Positions 8,535-15,169 of a stretch of DNA of 23,612 bases are shown one piece after another. Position 1 is the stretch's first letter; each line of letters opens with the position of its first letter. Where the stretch lies: contig JBBRMT010000042.1 in NCBI GenBank assembly GCA_038230695.1, positions 1 to 23,612 on the forward strand. Direction: 5' to 3'. This stretch comes from QHBQ01 sp038230695. GTDB taxonomy: Bacteria > Chloroflexota > Chloroflexia > QHBQ01. The notes beneath the pieces were generated by a model. The model saw only the letters and a list, made by a program, of their open reading frames with translations, was not told the origin of the DNA and did no database searches. The translations under genes and the position numbers were made by a program.

Positions 8535-8930
8535 ATGGATAAGCGCAGGATACTCGTAGTTGACGACAGCGCCCTGGTGGCCGAAGCAGTCAAGACCAAG
8601 CTGGAAGCAAGCAACTACGATGTCAGCCTCGCCTACAGCGGCGAAGAGGCGCTTGACAAGGTAAAAGAGGACGTTCCCGACCTGATGATCCTGGATGTCT
8701 ATATGCCAGGGATTGACGGCTTCGAGGTCTGCCGCCGCTTGCGCGAGGATCCCGACACCAACACCCTGCCCATCGTGATGCTCAGTTCGCGGGGCAACAT
8801 CAAGGAGAAGCTGGCGGGCTTCCGCGCCGGGGCCGACGATTATCTGGTCAAGGAGTTCGACCTGCTCGACCTGCCCTACCGCGTCAAGCTGGTGTTCCGT
8901 CTGCGCGGCATGGAAGACAAGGGCGCGTAG
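8535..8930 (+). CDS. Single-domain response regulator (CheY-like)
   Basis: This 131-aa protein is a lone receiver domain: acidic pocket Asp10/Asp11 in LVVDDSALV, phosphoacceptor Asp54 in LILDVYMPGIDGF, switch Ser84 and Lys106 (LVKEFD). The typical KP dipeptide is KE here. No output domain is present, so it should act by protein binding as the phospho-relay output of the neighbouring CheA. The start has GAGGGAGAG upstream. The 220-bp gap from cheA contains its own promoter. It could also be a phosphate sink competing with the CheA-fused and CheB receivers. Confidence 0.9.
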   Translation: MDKRRILVVDDSALVAEAVKTKLEASNYDVSLAYSGEEALDKVKEDVPDLMILDVYMPGIDGFEVCRRLREDPDTNTLPIVMLSSRGNIKEKLAGFRAGADDYLVKEFDLLDLPYRVKLVFRLRGMEDKGA

Positions 8931-8959
8931 CTCCGACCAGAACTCTAACAAGCGATAGT

Positions 8960-9000
8960 GGGCGGGAAGATCTCGACACTGGTTCTTACTCGCCCTTTCT
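8960..9000 (+). terminator. Candidate terminator between the cheY-like gene and cheB
   Basis: GGGCGGG (8960-8966) can pair with CTCGCCC (8989-8995) with one G-U pair, and TTTCTTA follows. The loop is long (22 nt, partly extendable) and the U-tract short, so efficiency is doubtful. Confidence 0.35.
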
Positions 9001-9047
9001 TATACCCATTTGCCAGAAAAGTGATTGTAGTATTAGCGAGGTGAAAA

Positions 9048-10277
9048 TTGCTCAGTACCCCGATTCGGGTGTTGGTAGTCGAGGACTCGCCGCTTATGAG
9101 CGAGATGATTACCCGCGCTCTGGAAACTGACCCCGAACTGAAGGTTATCGCGGTCGCCCGCGAGGGCGCGGAGGCGATTGAAATGGTGCAGCGGCTCAAG
9201 CCCGACCTGATAACCATGGACATTAATATGCCCAACGTGGATGGCTACGCTGCGGTAGAACAGATTATGGCCTACAACCCTACCCCCATTCTGGTGATCA
9301 CCGCCAGCACCGCCCGCTCCGACGTAAACGTGAGCATGAAGATGCTGGCCGCGGGGGCGCTCGATGTGGTAGAGAAGCCGAGCCGCATGGACGAGGAATC
9401 GTGGGCCAAGAAGCAGGCGGAACTGGTCAGTCGCGCCAAGCTGCTGGCGCAGGTGCGGGTGGTTACGCATCTACGCGGGCGGCGCAAACCGCTGCCAGTT
9501 ACATCACAACCCACCAGCGGGGTGCCAGGGATAGACCCGGCCTTGCGCCCCGGCGGTATCAAGCGGCGCACGGGCGCGTTGTCTTCACGACAAGGCAACG
9601 TTAGTGTTTTGCGCCCTCAGACCGACCCCCTGACCAGGACAGTGGGCGCAATGCCCCCCATCCAGCCCAGCTTCCCGCTCAACCCGCTCTACCGCGTGGT
9701 GGCAATTGCTTCGTCTACGGGCGGGCCACAGGCGCTGCTCAGTGTGTTGCGCGACATCCCCACCAACTTCCCCGCCGCTATCCTGGTGGTGCAGCATATC
9801 GCCAGTGGCTTCACCGTTGGGCTGGCCGAGTGGCTCGATCGCGAGTGCAAATTGCCGGTGCGGGTCGCCAGGGAAGGGCAGCAGGCCACCACCGGCGCAG
9901 TCTACCTTGCGCCCGACGACCTGCACCTGCTCTGCACCCGCAATGGCGGCAACTATATCCTCAAGACTGATTCCAGTGGCGGCGAAACCATGCGTCCCGC
10001 CGCCGATGTGCTGTTCCGCTCGGTGGCCGAGAGTTGCGGCCCCCGCGCCGTAGGGGTTGTGCTTACCGGCATGGGCCGCGATGGCGCCGATGGCATGAAG
10101 CAGATGCTAGAGGCAGGCGCATATACCATCGCTCAGGATGAGGCCAGTAGCATCATCTTCGGGATGCCAAAGGCGGCGATCAGCATCGGCGCGGCCAGCG
10201 AGGTGCTGCCGGTTGATAGCATCGGCCAGCGGCTGGTTGGCCTGCTAACCCTCTCGCTGCCCCGCGAACTACAGTGA
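9048..10277 (+). CDS. cheB: Chemotaxis response regulator protein-glutamate methylesterase
   Basis: This 409-aa protein has an N-terminal receiver (phosphoacceptor Asp58 in MDINMPNVDG) and a C-terminal methylesterase domain, joined by a long linker (~130-205) rich in R, P and G. The catalytic triad is visible: Ser223 in IASSTGGPQALL, His250 in VVQHIASGFT and Asp345 in GMGRDGADGM. CheB demethylates or deamidates receptor glutamates/glutamines and is activated by CheA. The start is assigned to the TTG at 9048 because GAGGTG at 9039-9044 is a good ribosome binding site and the receiver fold begins at once (TPIRVLVVEDS). It is followed by cheR after 129 bp of repeat-rich DNA. Confidence 0.92.
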   Translation: MLSTPIRVLVVEDSPLMSEMITRALETDPELKVIAVAREGAEAIEMVQRLKPDLITMDINMPNVDGYAAVEQIMAYNPTPILVITASTARSDVNVSMKMLAAGALDVVEKPSRMDEESWAKKQAELVSRAKLLAQVRVVTHLRGRRKPLPVTSQPTSGVPGIDPALRPGGIKRRTGALSSRQGNVSVLRPQTDPLTRTVGAMPPIQPSFPLNPLYRVVAIASSTGGPQALLSVLRDIPTNFPAAILVVQHIASGFTVGLAEWLDRECKLPVRVAREGQQATTGAVYLAPDDLHLLCTRNGGNYILKTDSSGGETMRPAADVLFRSVAESCGPRAVGVVLTGMGRDGADGMKQMLEAGAYTIAQDEASSIIFGMPKAAISIGAASEVLPVDSIGQRLVGLLTLSLPRELQ

Positions 10278-10302
10278 TCCCTTCCCTAATATTGGGCTGG
10301 TA

Positions 10303-10403
10303 GGGATAGGGCAGTTTGTGACCACATCCCGGATATTGAGGGATTGGGATAGGGCAGTTAGCGGCTCCTTCCCCTCAGCGCGGGAAGGTTGGGATGGGGG
10401 AGG
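10303..10403. repeat. Repeat cluster between cheB and cheR
   Basis: A 14-nt direct repeat (GGGATAGGGCAGTT) occurs at 10303-10316 and 10346-10359. It is followed by a hairpin CCTTCCC (10367-10373) / GGGAAGG (10382-10388) and the tail TTGGGATGGGGGAGG. The tail's GGGGGAGG (10396-10403) is positioned as the cheR Shine-Dalgarno. The hairpin and tail match the boilerplate at 8321 and 13503. Confidence 0.7.
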
Positions 10404-10406
10404 TTA

Positions 10407-12026
10407 ATGCAGCTTACCGACGAGCTATATACCCAGTTCAGGACGCTGCTGGGCGGATTGGCTGGCCTCGATTTTGGGCCAAGCAAGCGTGATATGCTGC
10501 TCGCCAAGCTGAGGGAAAGGGCGCAAGCCGTCCACTGCCCCGACCTGAACGAATATTATGCGCTGATCACTGGTACCGATGCGGATAAGCGCGATGCCGA
10601 ACGCGGACAACTGTATCAGGCGTTGACCATCACCGAAACCTGTTTCTTCCGCAATCAGGAGCATTTTGCCGCCTTGCGTGAGGTTGCGCTGCCCGATGTT
10701 GTCGCCCGCCTGGCTCAGGAGAGTGGAACACACCACCTGCGATTGTGGAGCGCCGGTTGCGCTACAGGCGAGGAGCCATATTCGCTGGCGATTGCCCTGC
10801 GCGAGAGCCTTGCCGCGTTGACTGAGAAGGGCCGCTGGCGCACCGAAGTCCATGCCACCGACATCAACGAGGCGGCCTTGAAGAAGGCGCGGCAGGGACA
10901 CTATGGCAAGCGGGCAATGCGTGAGGTAGCCGCCGACATCCGCGCCCGTTACTTTACCACTGATCCACCCGACAGCGACGACCCCCGCACCTTCATCATC
11001 AATCAGGAGATCCAACAGCAGGTTACGTTCGAGTGGTTCAACCTGGCCGCCTTCCCCTACGACACCCGTAAGCTGGGCAATTGTGACATCATCTTCTGCG
11101 AGAATGTGATGATCTATTTCGCCCCCTCCGTGACACGGCAGGTGATAGACAACCTCTATCGCTGCCTGAAGCCCGGTGGCTATCTCTTCCTCGGCTACGC
11201 CGAAACCCTCTGGCACATCCCCAACCACTTCGAGGTTGTCAATCTGCCTAACACCTTCTGCTACCGCCGCCCCCTGCCCGACGAGGCCATCACTAACCCC
11301 CGCCCGCCGGTGATGGTACGCAAGGGTAGTGGCTCCCTGCGGTTGCCAAATAGCGCCCCATTGGAAGCCCCGCCCGCGCCGCTTGCTCGGCGGCAGGCGA
11401 CTGCGCCAATGTTCACCAACAGCCGTCAAACTGGCCCGCTGTCTACTACGCCCGCGCCGCCGCCCACGCCAGTCGAGGAGGAGCGCCCCGCTAGCGAGTG
11501 GTGCGTGGTGGCGAACAGTCTGATGGTTCTGGGTGACTATGACGCGGCGACCAGCGCATACCAGGCAGCCTTGCGGCAGAACCCCCAGCAGGTGGAGGCC
11601 ATTTGCGGACTGGCCCGCATCCACGCCAATCGTGGCCTGCACGACCTGGCGATCTCCGAGTGCCTGCGGGCCATCGCTGCCGATGCGCTCTACAGCGAGG
11701 CGCACATCCTGATGGGGGTCATCTACGCGCAGGAGGAGGGCCAAACCGCCCGCCTGAAGGCGATCGAAGCCTTCCGCAAAGCCGTCTATGTGGACCCCTA
11801 TTCGGTTGCCGCCCACTTCCACCTGGGCGAGCTTTATCGCAACATCAGCGTCAAGTCGGCGCACCGCCGCGAACAGCAAGCGGCAATGTCGGCGGCGCGG
11901 CACGAGTATGAGATCACCCAGAAGCTGTTGCAGAAGATGCCTGCGGGCGCAGAGGTGGAGGGGTTGCCCGCCAGCACCCTGCTGCGCGTTTGCGAACTAA
12001 ATATCGCCGCATTGCAACTCAGCTAG
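10407..12026 (+). CDS. cheR: CheR-type protein-glutamate methyltransferase with TPR tail
   Basis: This 539-aa protein has an N-terminal CheR all-alpha domain (about 1-75), a SAM-binding methyltransferase domain (about 80-290; LRLWSAGCATGEEPYSLAI, HATDINEAAL, CDIIFCENVMIYF, LKPGGYLFLGYAETL), a Pro/Ala-rich linker (~300-360) and three to four TPR units (~365-505). It methylates receptor glutamates opposite to CheB. TPR-tailed CheR proteins are known (FrzF type), where the TPRs control substrate choice. The ATG at 10407 is preferred to an in-frame TTG at 10389 because GGGGGAGG stands just upstream. It converges on the minus-strand GGDEF gene. Confidence 0.92.
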   Translation: MQLTDELYTQFRTLLGGLAGLDFGPSKRDMLLAKLRERAQAVHCPDLNEYYALITGTDADKRDAERGQLYQALTITETCFFRNQEHFAALREVALPDVVARLAQESGTHHLRLWSAGCATGEEPYSLAIALRESLAALTEKGRWRTEVHATDINEAALKKARQGHYGKRAMREVAADIRARYFTTDPPDSDDPRTFIINQEIQQQVTFEWFNLAAFPYDTRKLGNCDIIFCENVMIYFAPSVTRQVIDNLYRCLKPGGYLFLGYAETLWHIPNHFEVVNLPNTFCYRRPLPDEAITNPRPPVMVRKGSGSLRLPNSAPLEAPPAPLARRQATAPMFTNSRQTGPLSTTPAPPPTPVEEERPASEWCVVANSLMVLGDYDAATSAYQAALRQNPQQVEAICGLARIHANRGLHDLAISECLRAIAADALYSEAHILMGVIYAQEEGQTARLKAIEAFRKAVYVDPYSVAAHFHLGELYRNISVKSAHRREQQAAMSAARHEYEITQKLLQKMPAGAEVEGLPASTLLRVCELNIAALQLS

Positions 12027-12044
12027 GGGCAGACACACCACATA

Positions 12045-12064
12045 ATACCAAACCCGATTGGTAT
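12045..12064. terminator. Bidirectional hairpin between convergent genes
   Basis: ATACCAA (12045-12051) and TTGGTAT (12058-12064) form a perfect 7-bp stem with a 6-nt loop in an A/T-rich setting. It sits in the 49-bp gap between the convergent cheR and REC-GGDEF stop codons, so it probably ends both transcripts. Neither side has a long U-tract. Confidence 0.55.
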
Positions 12065-12075
12065 AAATATAATCG

Positions 12076-13014
12076 TTAATTGGCATCGTCGCTGCGGCGG
12101 TCAAAGCTATAGCTGCTGCCACGCACCTGCTTGGCGGCGTGCTTGACCTCGGCGCTCAGTTGGCCGATCTGCAGCACGCTTTCCAGGTTGCGATGCTCGT
12201 TGCTGATTACCCCGATCGAGAGAGTTATGATCGGGAAACCCAACTCTACACCCTGCCGCGATCTGGTGCAAATGTAGCCACGCGCCAGATCATCAGCATC
12301 ATACAGATCGGGGATGCGGGCATCGAACGCCGCAATGATACGTTGGCAAACTGCCTCGGCCCGCGCCAGGTGGGTAATGACGATGAAATCATCGCCACCG
12401 ATATGCCCCACGAAGTTGAGGTCGTCATTACCCTGGCTGATCGCCTCACGCAGAACCTCGGCCAGCATCAGGATAACCTGGTTGCCCCGCGCAAATCCGT
12501 AGTAGTCGTTGTAGGCTTTGAACGAGTCCAGATCCGCATACAACACCGCAAACTTCCCCTCATTACGTTGCACTAGCATATGCAGCATACTCTCCACCAT
12601 TCGTCCGCCGGGCAGGTGGGTAAGCGAGTTGATCACCCCGCGCTCCTCCACCTTCCGCAACTGCACCGTGATGCGGGCCAGTAGCTCGCGCATCTCCAGC
12701 GGCTTGGTGATATAGTCGTCGCCACCCGCCTCGAAACAGGCCACCTTATCTTCCACCGTGGTGAAGCCGCTGATAAAGATGAGCGGCGTGAGCGCAGTGC
12801 GGGCATCACTACGCAGAGCGATACACAGCTCGATACCGCTAATCCCCGGCATGGCGACATCACTGACCACTATATCGGGATGGGCATGGAGGATCTGCAC
12901 CATTGCCAGTTGCGCGGAGGGCGAACTGATTACCACATAGCCGTGCAAGCGCAGGAACGCGCTGGTTAGTTCAAGATTGGCGCGATCGTCGTCAACAAGG
13001 AAAATCTTTGCCAT
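12076..13014 (-). CDS. Response regulator with GGDEF domain (possible diguanylate cyclase)
   Basis: This 312-aa protein has a receiver (1-120; FLVDDDR, phosphoacceptor Asp52, switch Thr/Ser region FISGF, Lys104-Pro105) and a GGDEF domain (125-300). The signature is GGDDF at 206-210 rather than GGDEF or GGEEF. The metal and guanine-binding block YADLDSFKAYNDYYGFARGNQ is intact, so activity is plausible. The usual inhibitory I-site RxxD five residues before the signature is absent (DDLN instead), which would remove classical product inhibition. It should make or sense cyclic di-GMP under phospho-control, and the adjacent CheA is a candidate kinase. It lies 39 bp after the membrane-protein gene on the same strand. 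Confidence 0.85.
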   Translation of the reverse strand: MAKIFLVDDDRANLELTSAFLRLHGYVVISSPSAQLAMVQILHAHPDIVVSDVAMPGISGIELCIALRSDARTALTPLIFISGFTTVEDKVACFEAGGDDYITKPLEMRELLARITVQLRKVEERGVINSLTHLPGGRMVESMLHMLVQRNEGKFAVLYADLDSFKAYNDYYGFARGNQVILMLAEVLREAISQGNDDLNFVGHIGGDDFIVITHLARAEAVCQRIIAAFDARIPDLYDADDLARGYICTRSRQGVELGFPIITLSIGVISNEHRNLESVLQIGQLSAEVKHAAKQVRGSSYSFDRRSDDAN

Positions 13015-13053
13015 ATTTTGACAGTAATCCTTCTAGTTATTACAAGTGGAGAG

Positions 13054-14862
13054 CTATTTTGGCACATAGGTGTACCATATATCGGCGAAAAGCAGACGAT
13101 AGTTGCCGCTGATCGCCGTCCTCATCGGTTCGGTAAGAATGTCACCCCGCAGTTCATCGAGACGGCTGTGCAGCAGGATGATGGCGAACTGGCGGTTCTG
13201 CACCTGCTGCCGCAACGCAGAGTCGTCCCAGCGGCCCAGGTTGGCAAGGGCGGTAAGGTCGAACAGGTCATCGTAGGCAGGACGCTTGCCCGCCAACACC
13301 AGCAACCCCACCTCATCGCTAAGGAAGTTAACGCCGGGGTTGTGCTGCACATTGGCAACGATGCGGCCAAGCTGGGTCTGATCCGCCGCGCTGGGGCGGC
13401 GCAGGTCGAGGCCGTACCAACCAGAGGGCGTGTTGCTGGCGAACAGATAGGCTGCCAGGAGCGCGAGCAGAGTCAACGCCGCCAACCCAACCCGGCCACC
13501 AACCCCCCCGAAGAGGGAGGCTGGATGGGGAAGTGTCTCCCTATTAAACGAAAGCAAGGCGGCGATAATACGAGCAGAAAGCTGTCCGGCAGCCACCACC
13601 AGGCCGAAGCAAATTGGCAGCAGGTGGTTGCTATCCGCACCAACCACGCCGCCAGTAGGTAGCAGCAGCGTGGCGGCAAACAGGTAGGGCGCAACGATGG
13701 TGATGGCCCGCCCCCGCCTCAGGTCGTTGGCGGCAAGCAGCAGGAAGGCGATAGCGAGCAGCAGCAGCGGCCACTCGTTATCGAGCAACGCGCCGAGCAG
13801 GTCGAGCAGGGTGCGCGAGGAGAAGGGCAGCGCATGGTAAGTGACCAGCTTGGCCCAGTAGCCCCCACCAGTCATCAGGCTAAACAACAGAGTGGGCAGC
13901 AAGAACAGCCCCGCCAGCCCTGCTATCCATACAAACGCCCAGCGGAAGGTAACGCCACGCTCAACATTCGTAGGGGCGGAGTCCGACGCGCCTGCGGGTA
14001 GGGCAGCATTTCCCCCCCAAACCCCCGCTGCGGGCTTAGTTTGAGAGGAAGGGCCGGGCGGTGGCCTGCCCTGCTGCCCACGGCGCGACTGCCAGGCCAA
14101 TATGAGCAAATATATGGCCGCTGCCAGCGGCCCCGCCAGCGCAGTCTGCTTGGTGAGGAAGGCCACGGCGAACAGCAATGCGCCAAGCCACGCAACCCAG
14201 CCACGCGGACGTAGCTGCAGCGCCAGCAGCCCACCCACCATCAACGCCAGTGCCAGCATATCGGCGCGGAAGCGGGCTGCCCAGATCAGCGCGGGATAGG
14301 TGGTGGCGAATAGCAGCAAGCTGAGGACGAAGGGGATGAAGAAGTTTTGAGTTTTGAGTTTTGAGTTTCGAGTTGTGGTAGGGTCGGATTGACCCTGCTC
14401 TGAGTTTTGAGTTGTAGTAGGGGCGGATTGTGACGGCACTACGGTTGGGGTTGGCGTAGAGGCGGATTGGGTTCGTTCAGGGTTTTGAGTTGTACCGATA
14501 AAGGCTAGCAGCCCGGCAATGATGGCAGCAGCGCAACCTGCAAACAGCGATAGCCAGCGGCCAGGGGGGAAGGTTGGGGCATTAGGGTCGAGCAATAGGC
14601 CGCTGAGGTAATAATAGAGCGGAGGATAGGGCGCGGAGATGAAGCGGGTAGTGGTGGGCAGGGCGTAGATAGTGTCGCCCAGGCGGGTGAGCAACGCCTC
14701 GTACATAGTCAGTCCCTCCGAACCCTCGCGGGGGAAGGGGTAATTCAGCCACCAGCTAACGTCCGACCAGCGATCTGCCACCCGCAGCACAAGCGCGATC
14801 AGCAGCGCGGCAGCCCAGGCGGCGACTAGCAGGGTGAATAGACGGTTGGCGCGTTGGTTCAT
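13054..14862 (-). CDS. Multi-pass membrane protein, glycosyltransferase family 39-like (GT-C)
   Basis: This 602-aa protein has about 11 hydrophobic helices. Between helix 1 and the next are an acidic stretch (PREGSEGLTMYEALL) and APYPPLYYYLSG, the layout of GT-C lipid-linked sugar transferases. A hydrophilic C-terminal part of about 130 residues follows the last helix (SDEVGLLVLAGKRPAYDD). The start is the ATG at 14862; an in-frame TTG at 14898 coincides with the promoter -35 box and is rejected. Three loops (about residues 124-174, 258-301 and 437-460) are Pro/Thr/Ser/Gly-rich and encoded by the same repeats found between genes elsewhere in the window. Substrate and role are unknown; cell-surface glycan synthesis is the family expectation. 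Confidence 0.6.
   Translation of the reverse strand: MNQRANRLFTLLVAAWAAALLIALVLRVADRWSDVSWWLNYPFPREGSEGLTMYEALLTRLGDTIYALPTTTRFISAPYPPLYYYLSGLLLDPNAPTFPPGRWLSLFAGCAAAIIAGLLAFIGTTQNPERTQSASTPTPTVVPSQSAPTTTQNSEQGQSDPTTTRNSKLKTQNFFIPFVLSLLLFATTYPALIWAARFRADMLALALMVGGLLALQLRPRGWVAWLGALLFAVAFLTKQTALAGPLAAAIYLLILAWQSRRGQQGRPPPGPSSQTKPAAGVWGGNAALPAGASDSAPTNVERGVTFRWAFVWIAGLAGLFLLPTLLFSLMTGGGYWAKLVTYHALPFSSRTLLDLLGALLDNEWPLLLLAIAFLLLAANDLRRGRAITIVAPYLFAATLLLPTGGVVGADSNHLLPICFGLVVAAGQLSARIIAALLSFNRETLPHPASLFGGVGGRVGLAALTLLALLAAYLFASNTPSGWYGLDLRRPSAADQTQLGRIVANVQHNPGVNFLSDEVGLLVLAGKRPAYDDLFDLTALANLGRWDDSALRQQVQNRQFAIILLHSRLDELRGDILTEPMRTAISGNYRLLFADIWYTYVPK
13503..13533. repeat. Boilerplate repeat inside the membrane-protein gene
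   Basis: A C7 run (13503-13509), GAAGA, GGGAGG (13515-13520) and CTGGATGGGGAAG match the intergenic boilerplate at 8321 and 10367. Here it is within the coding sequence and contributes the loop HPASLFGGVGG of the minus-strand protein. Confidence 0.6.
14342..14493. repeat. GAGTTTT heptamers and GGCGGATTG units within a coding sequence
   Basis: At 14342-14376 there are five GAGTTTT-type units (two perfect, three variant). Two more are at 14402-14415, and a degenerate pair at 14480-14493. Between them a GTAGGGGCGGATTG-like unit recurs three times (around 14377, 14415 and 14452). The minus-strand frame stays open and encodes Thr/Gln/Ser/Asn/Pro-rich residues, about 124-174 of the membrane protein. 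Confidence 0.75.
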
Positions 14863-14869
14863 CGCTGCT

Positions 14870-14898
14870 ATTGTATGCGTCTGTTTGTCGCCTGTCAA
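14870..14898 (-). promoter_or_regulatory. Near-consensus promoter giving a leaderless transcript
   Basis: On the minus strand, TTGACA (14898-14893) and TACAAT (14875-14870) are separated by 17 bp. The first base of the ATG is 14862, seven to eight bases after the -10 box, exactly where transcription should begin. No Shine-Dalgarno can therefore be on the transcript, and none is seen. Confidence 0.7.
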
Positions 14899-14927
14899 CC
14901 TCTAGCGATATGTAGGCACAAGGTCAG

Positions 14928-15065
14928 CTATTCCTTGCCAACCCGCCCCACCTGCGCGGCAGAGTGGGTAGTAGTTACTGGTTCACGCTTTTCGGCTTGC
15001 GCGGCGGCCCATTCGCCTTCCTCGGCAACCATCACGCTATCGCTATCCGACCTAACCGCTACCAT
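14928..15065 (-). CDS. Possible 45-aa small protein or remnant
   Basis: A minus-strand frame from ATG (15065) to TAG (14928) encodes 45 polar residues (for example SDSDSVMVAEEGEWAAAQAE) with codon choices like those of the neighbouring genes. It lies in the 307-bp gap between the divergent membrane-protein gene and prmA. There is no good ribosome binding site, and a stop lies just upstream in frame. The opposite strand also reads open with protein-like composition over the same bases, so this may be a decayed gene. I do not recognise it. Confidence 0.25.
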   Translation of the reverse strand: MVAVRSDSDSVMVAEEGEWAAAQAEKREPVTTTHSAAQVGRVGKE

Positions 15066-15128
15066 CCGATTGTGCCAGTTGCCGTCGCTAGTCTACAACC
15101 CGAATACACCATCAGGCTTCGGTTGTTG

Positions 15129-15134
15129 TATAAT
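15129..15134 (+). promoter_or_regulatory. Candidate -10 box for prmA
   Basis: A perfect TATAAT at 15129-15134 lies 41 bp before the prmA start. No recognisable -35 hexamer occurs 16-18 bp upstream, so only the -10 element is supported. Confidence 0.4.
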
Positions 15135-15169
15135 TACTCTTGAACAATTAAACATGAGGAGCTAATTGG

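Noticed and set aside
10425..11903. 492-codon minus-strand frame opposite cheR
   Set aside because: It is the antisense shadow of a clear CheR-TPR gene; no motifs, no promoter or ribosome binding site, and such long shadows are common in G+C-rich genes.
13018..13662. 214-codon plus-strand frame opposite the membrane-protein gene
   Set aside because: The minus strand has helices, a promoter and a sensible start; the plus frame has none.
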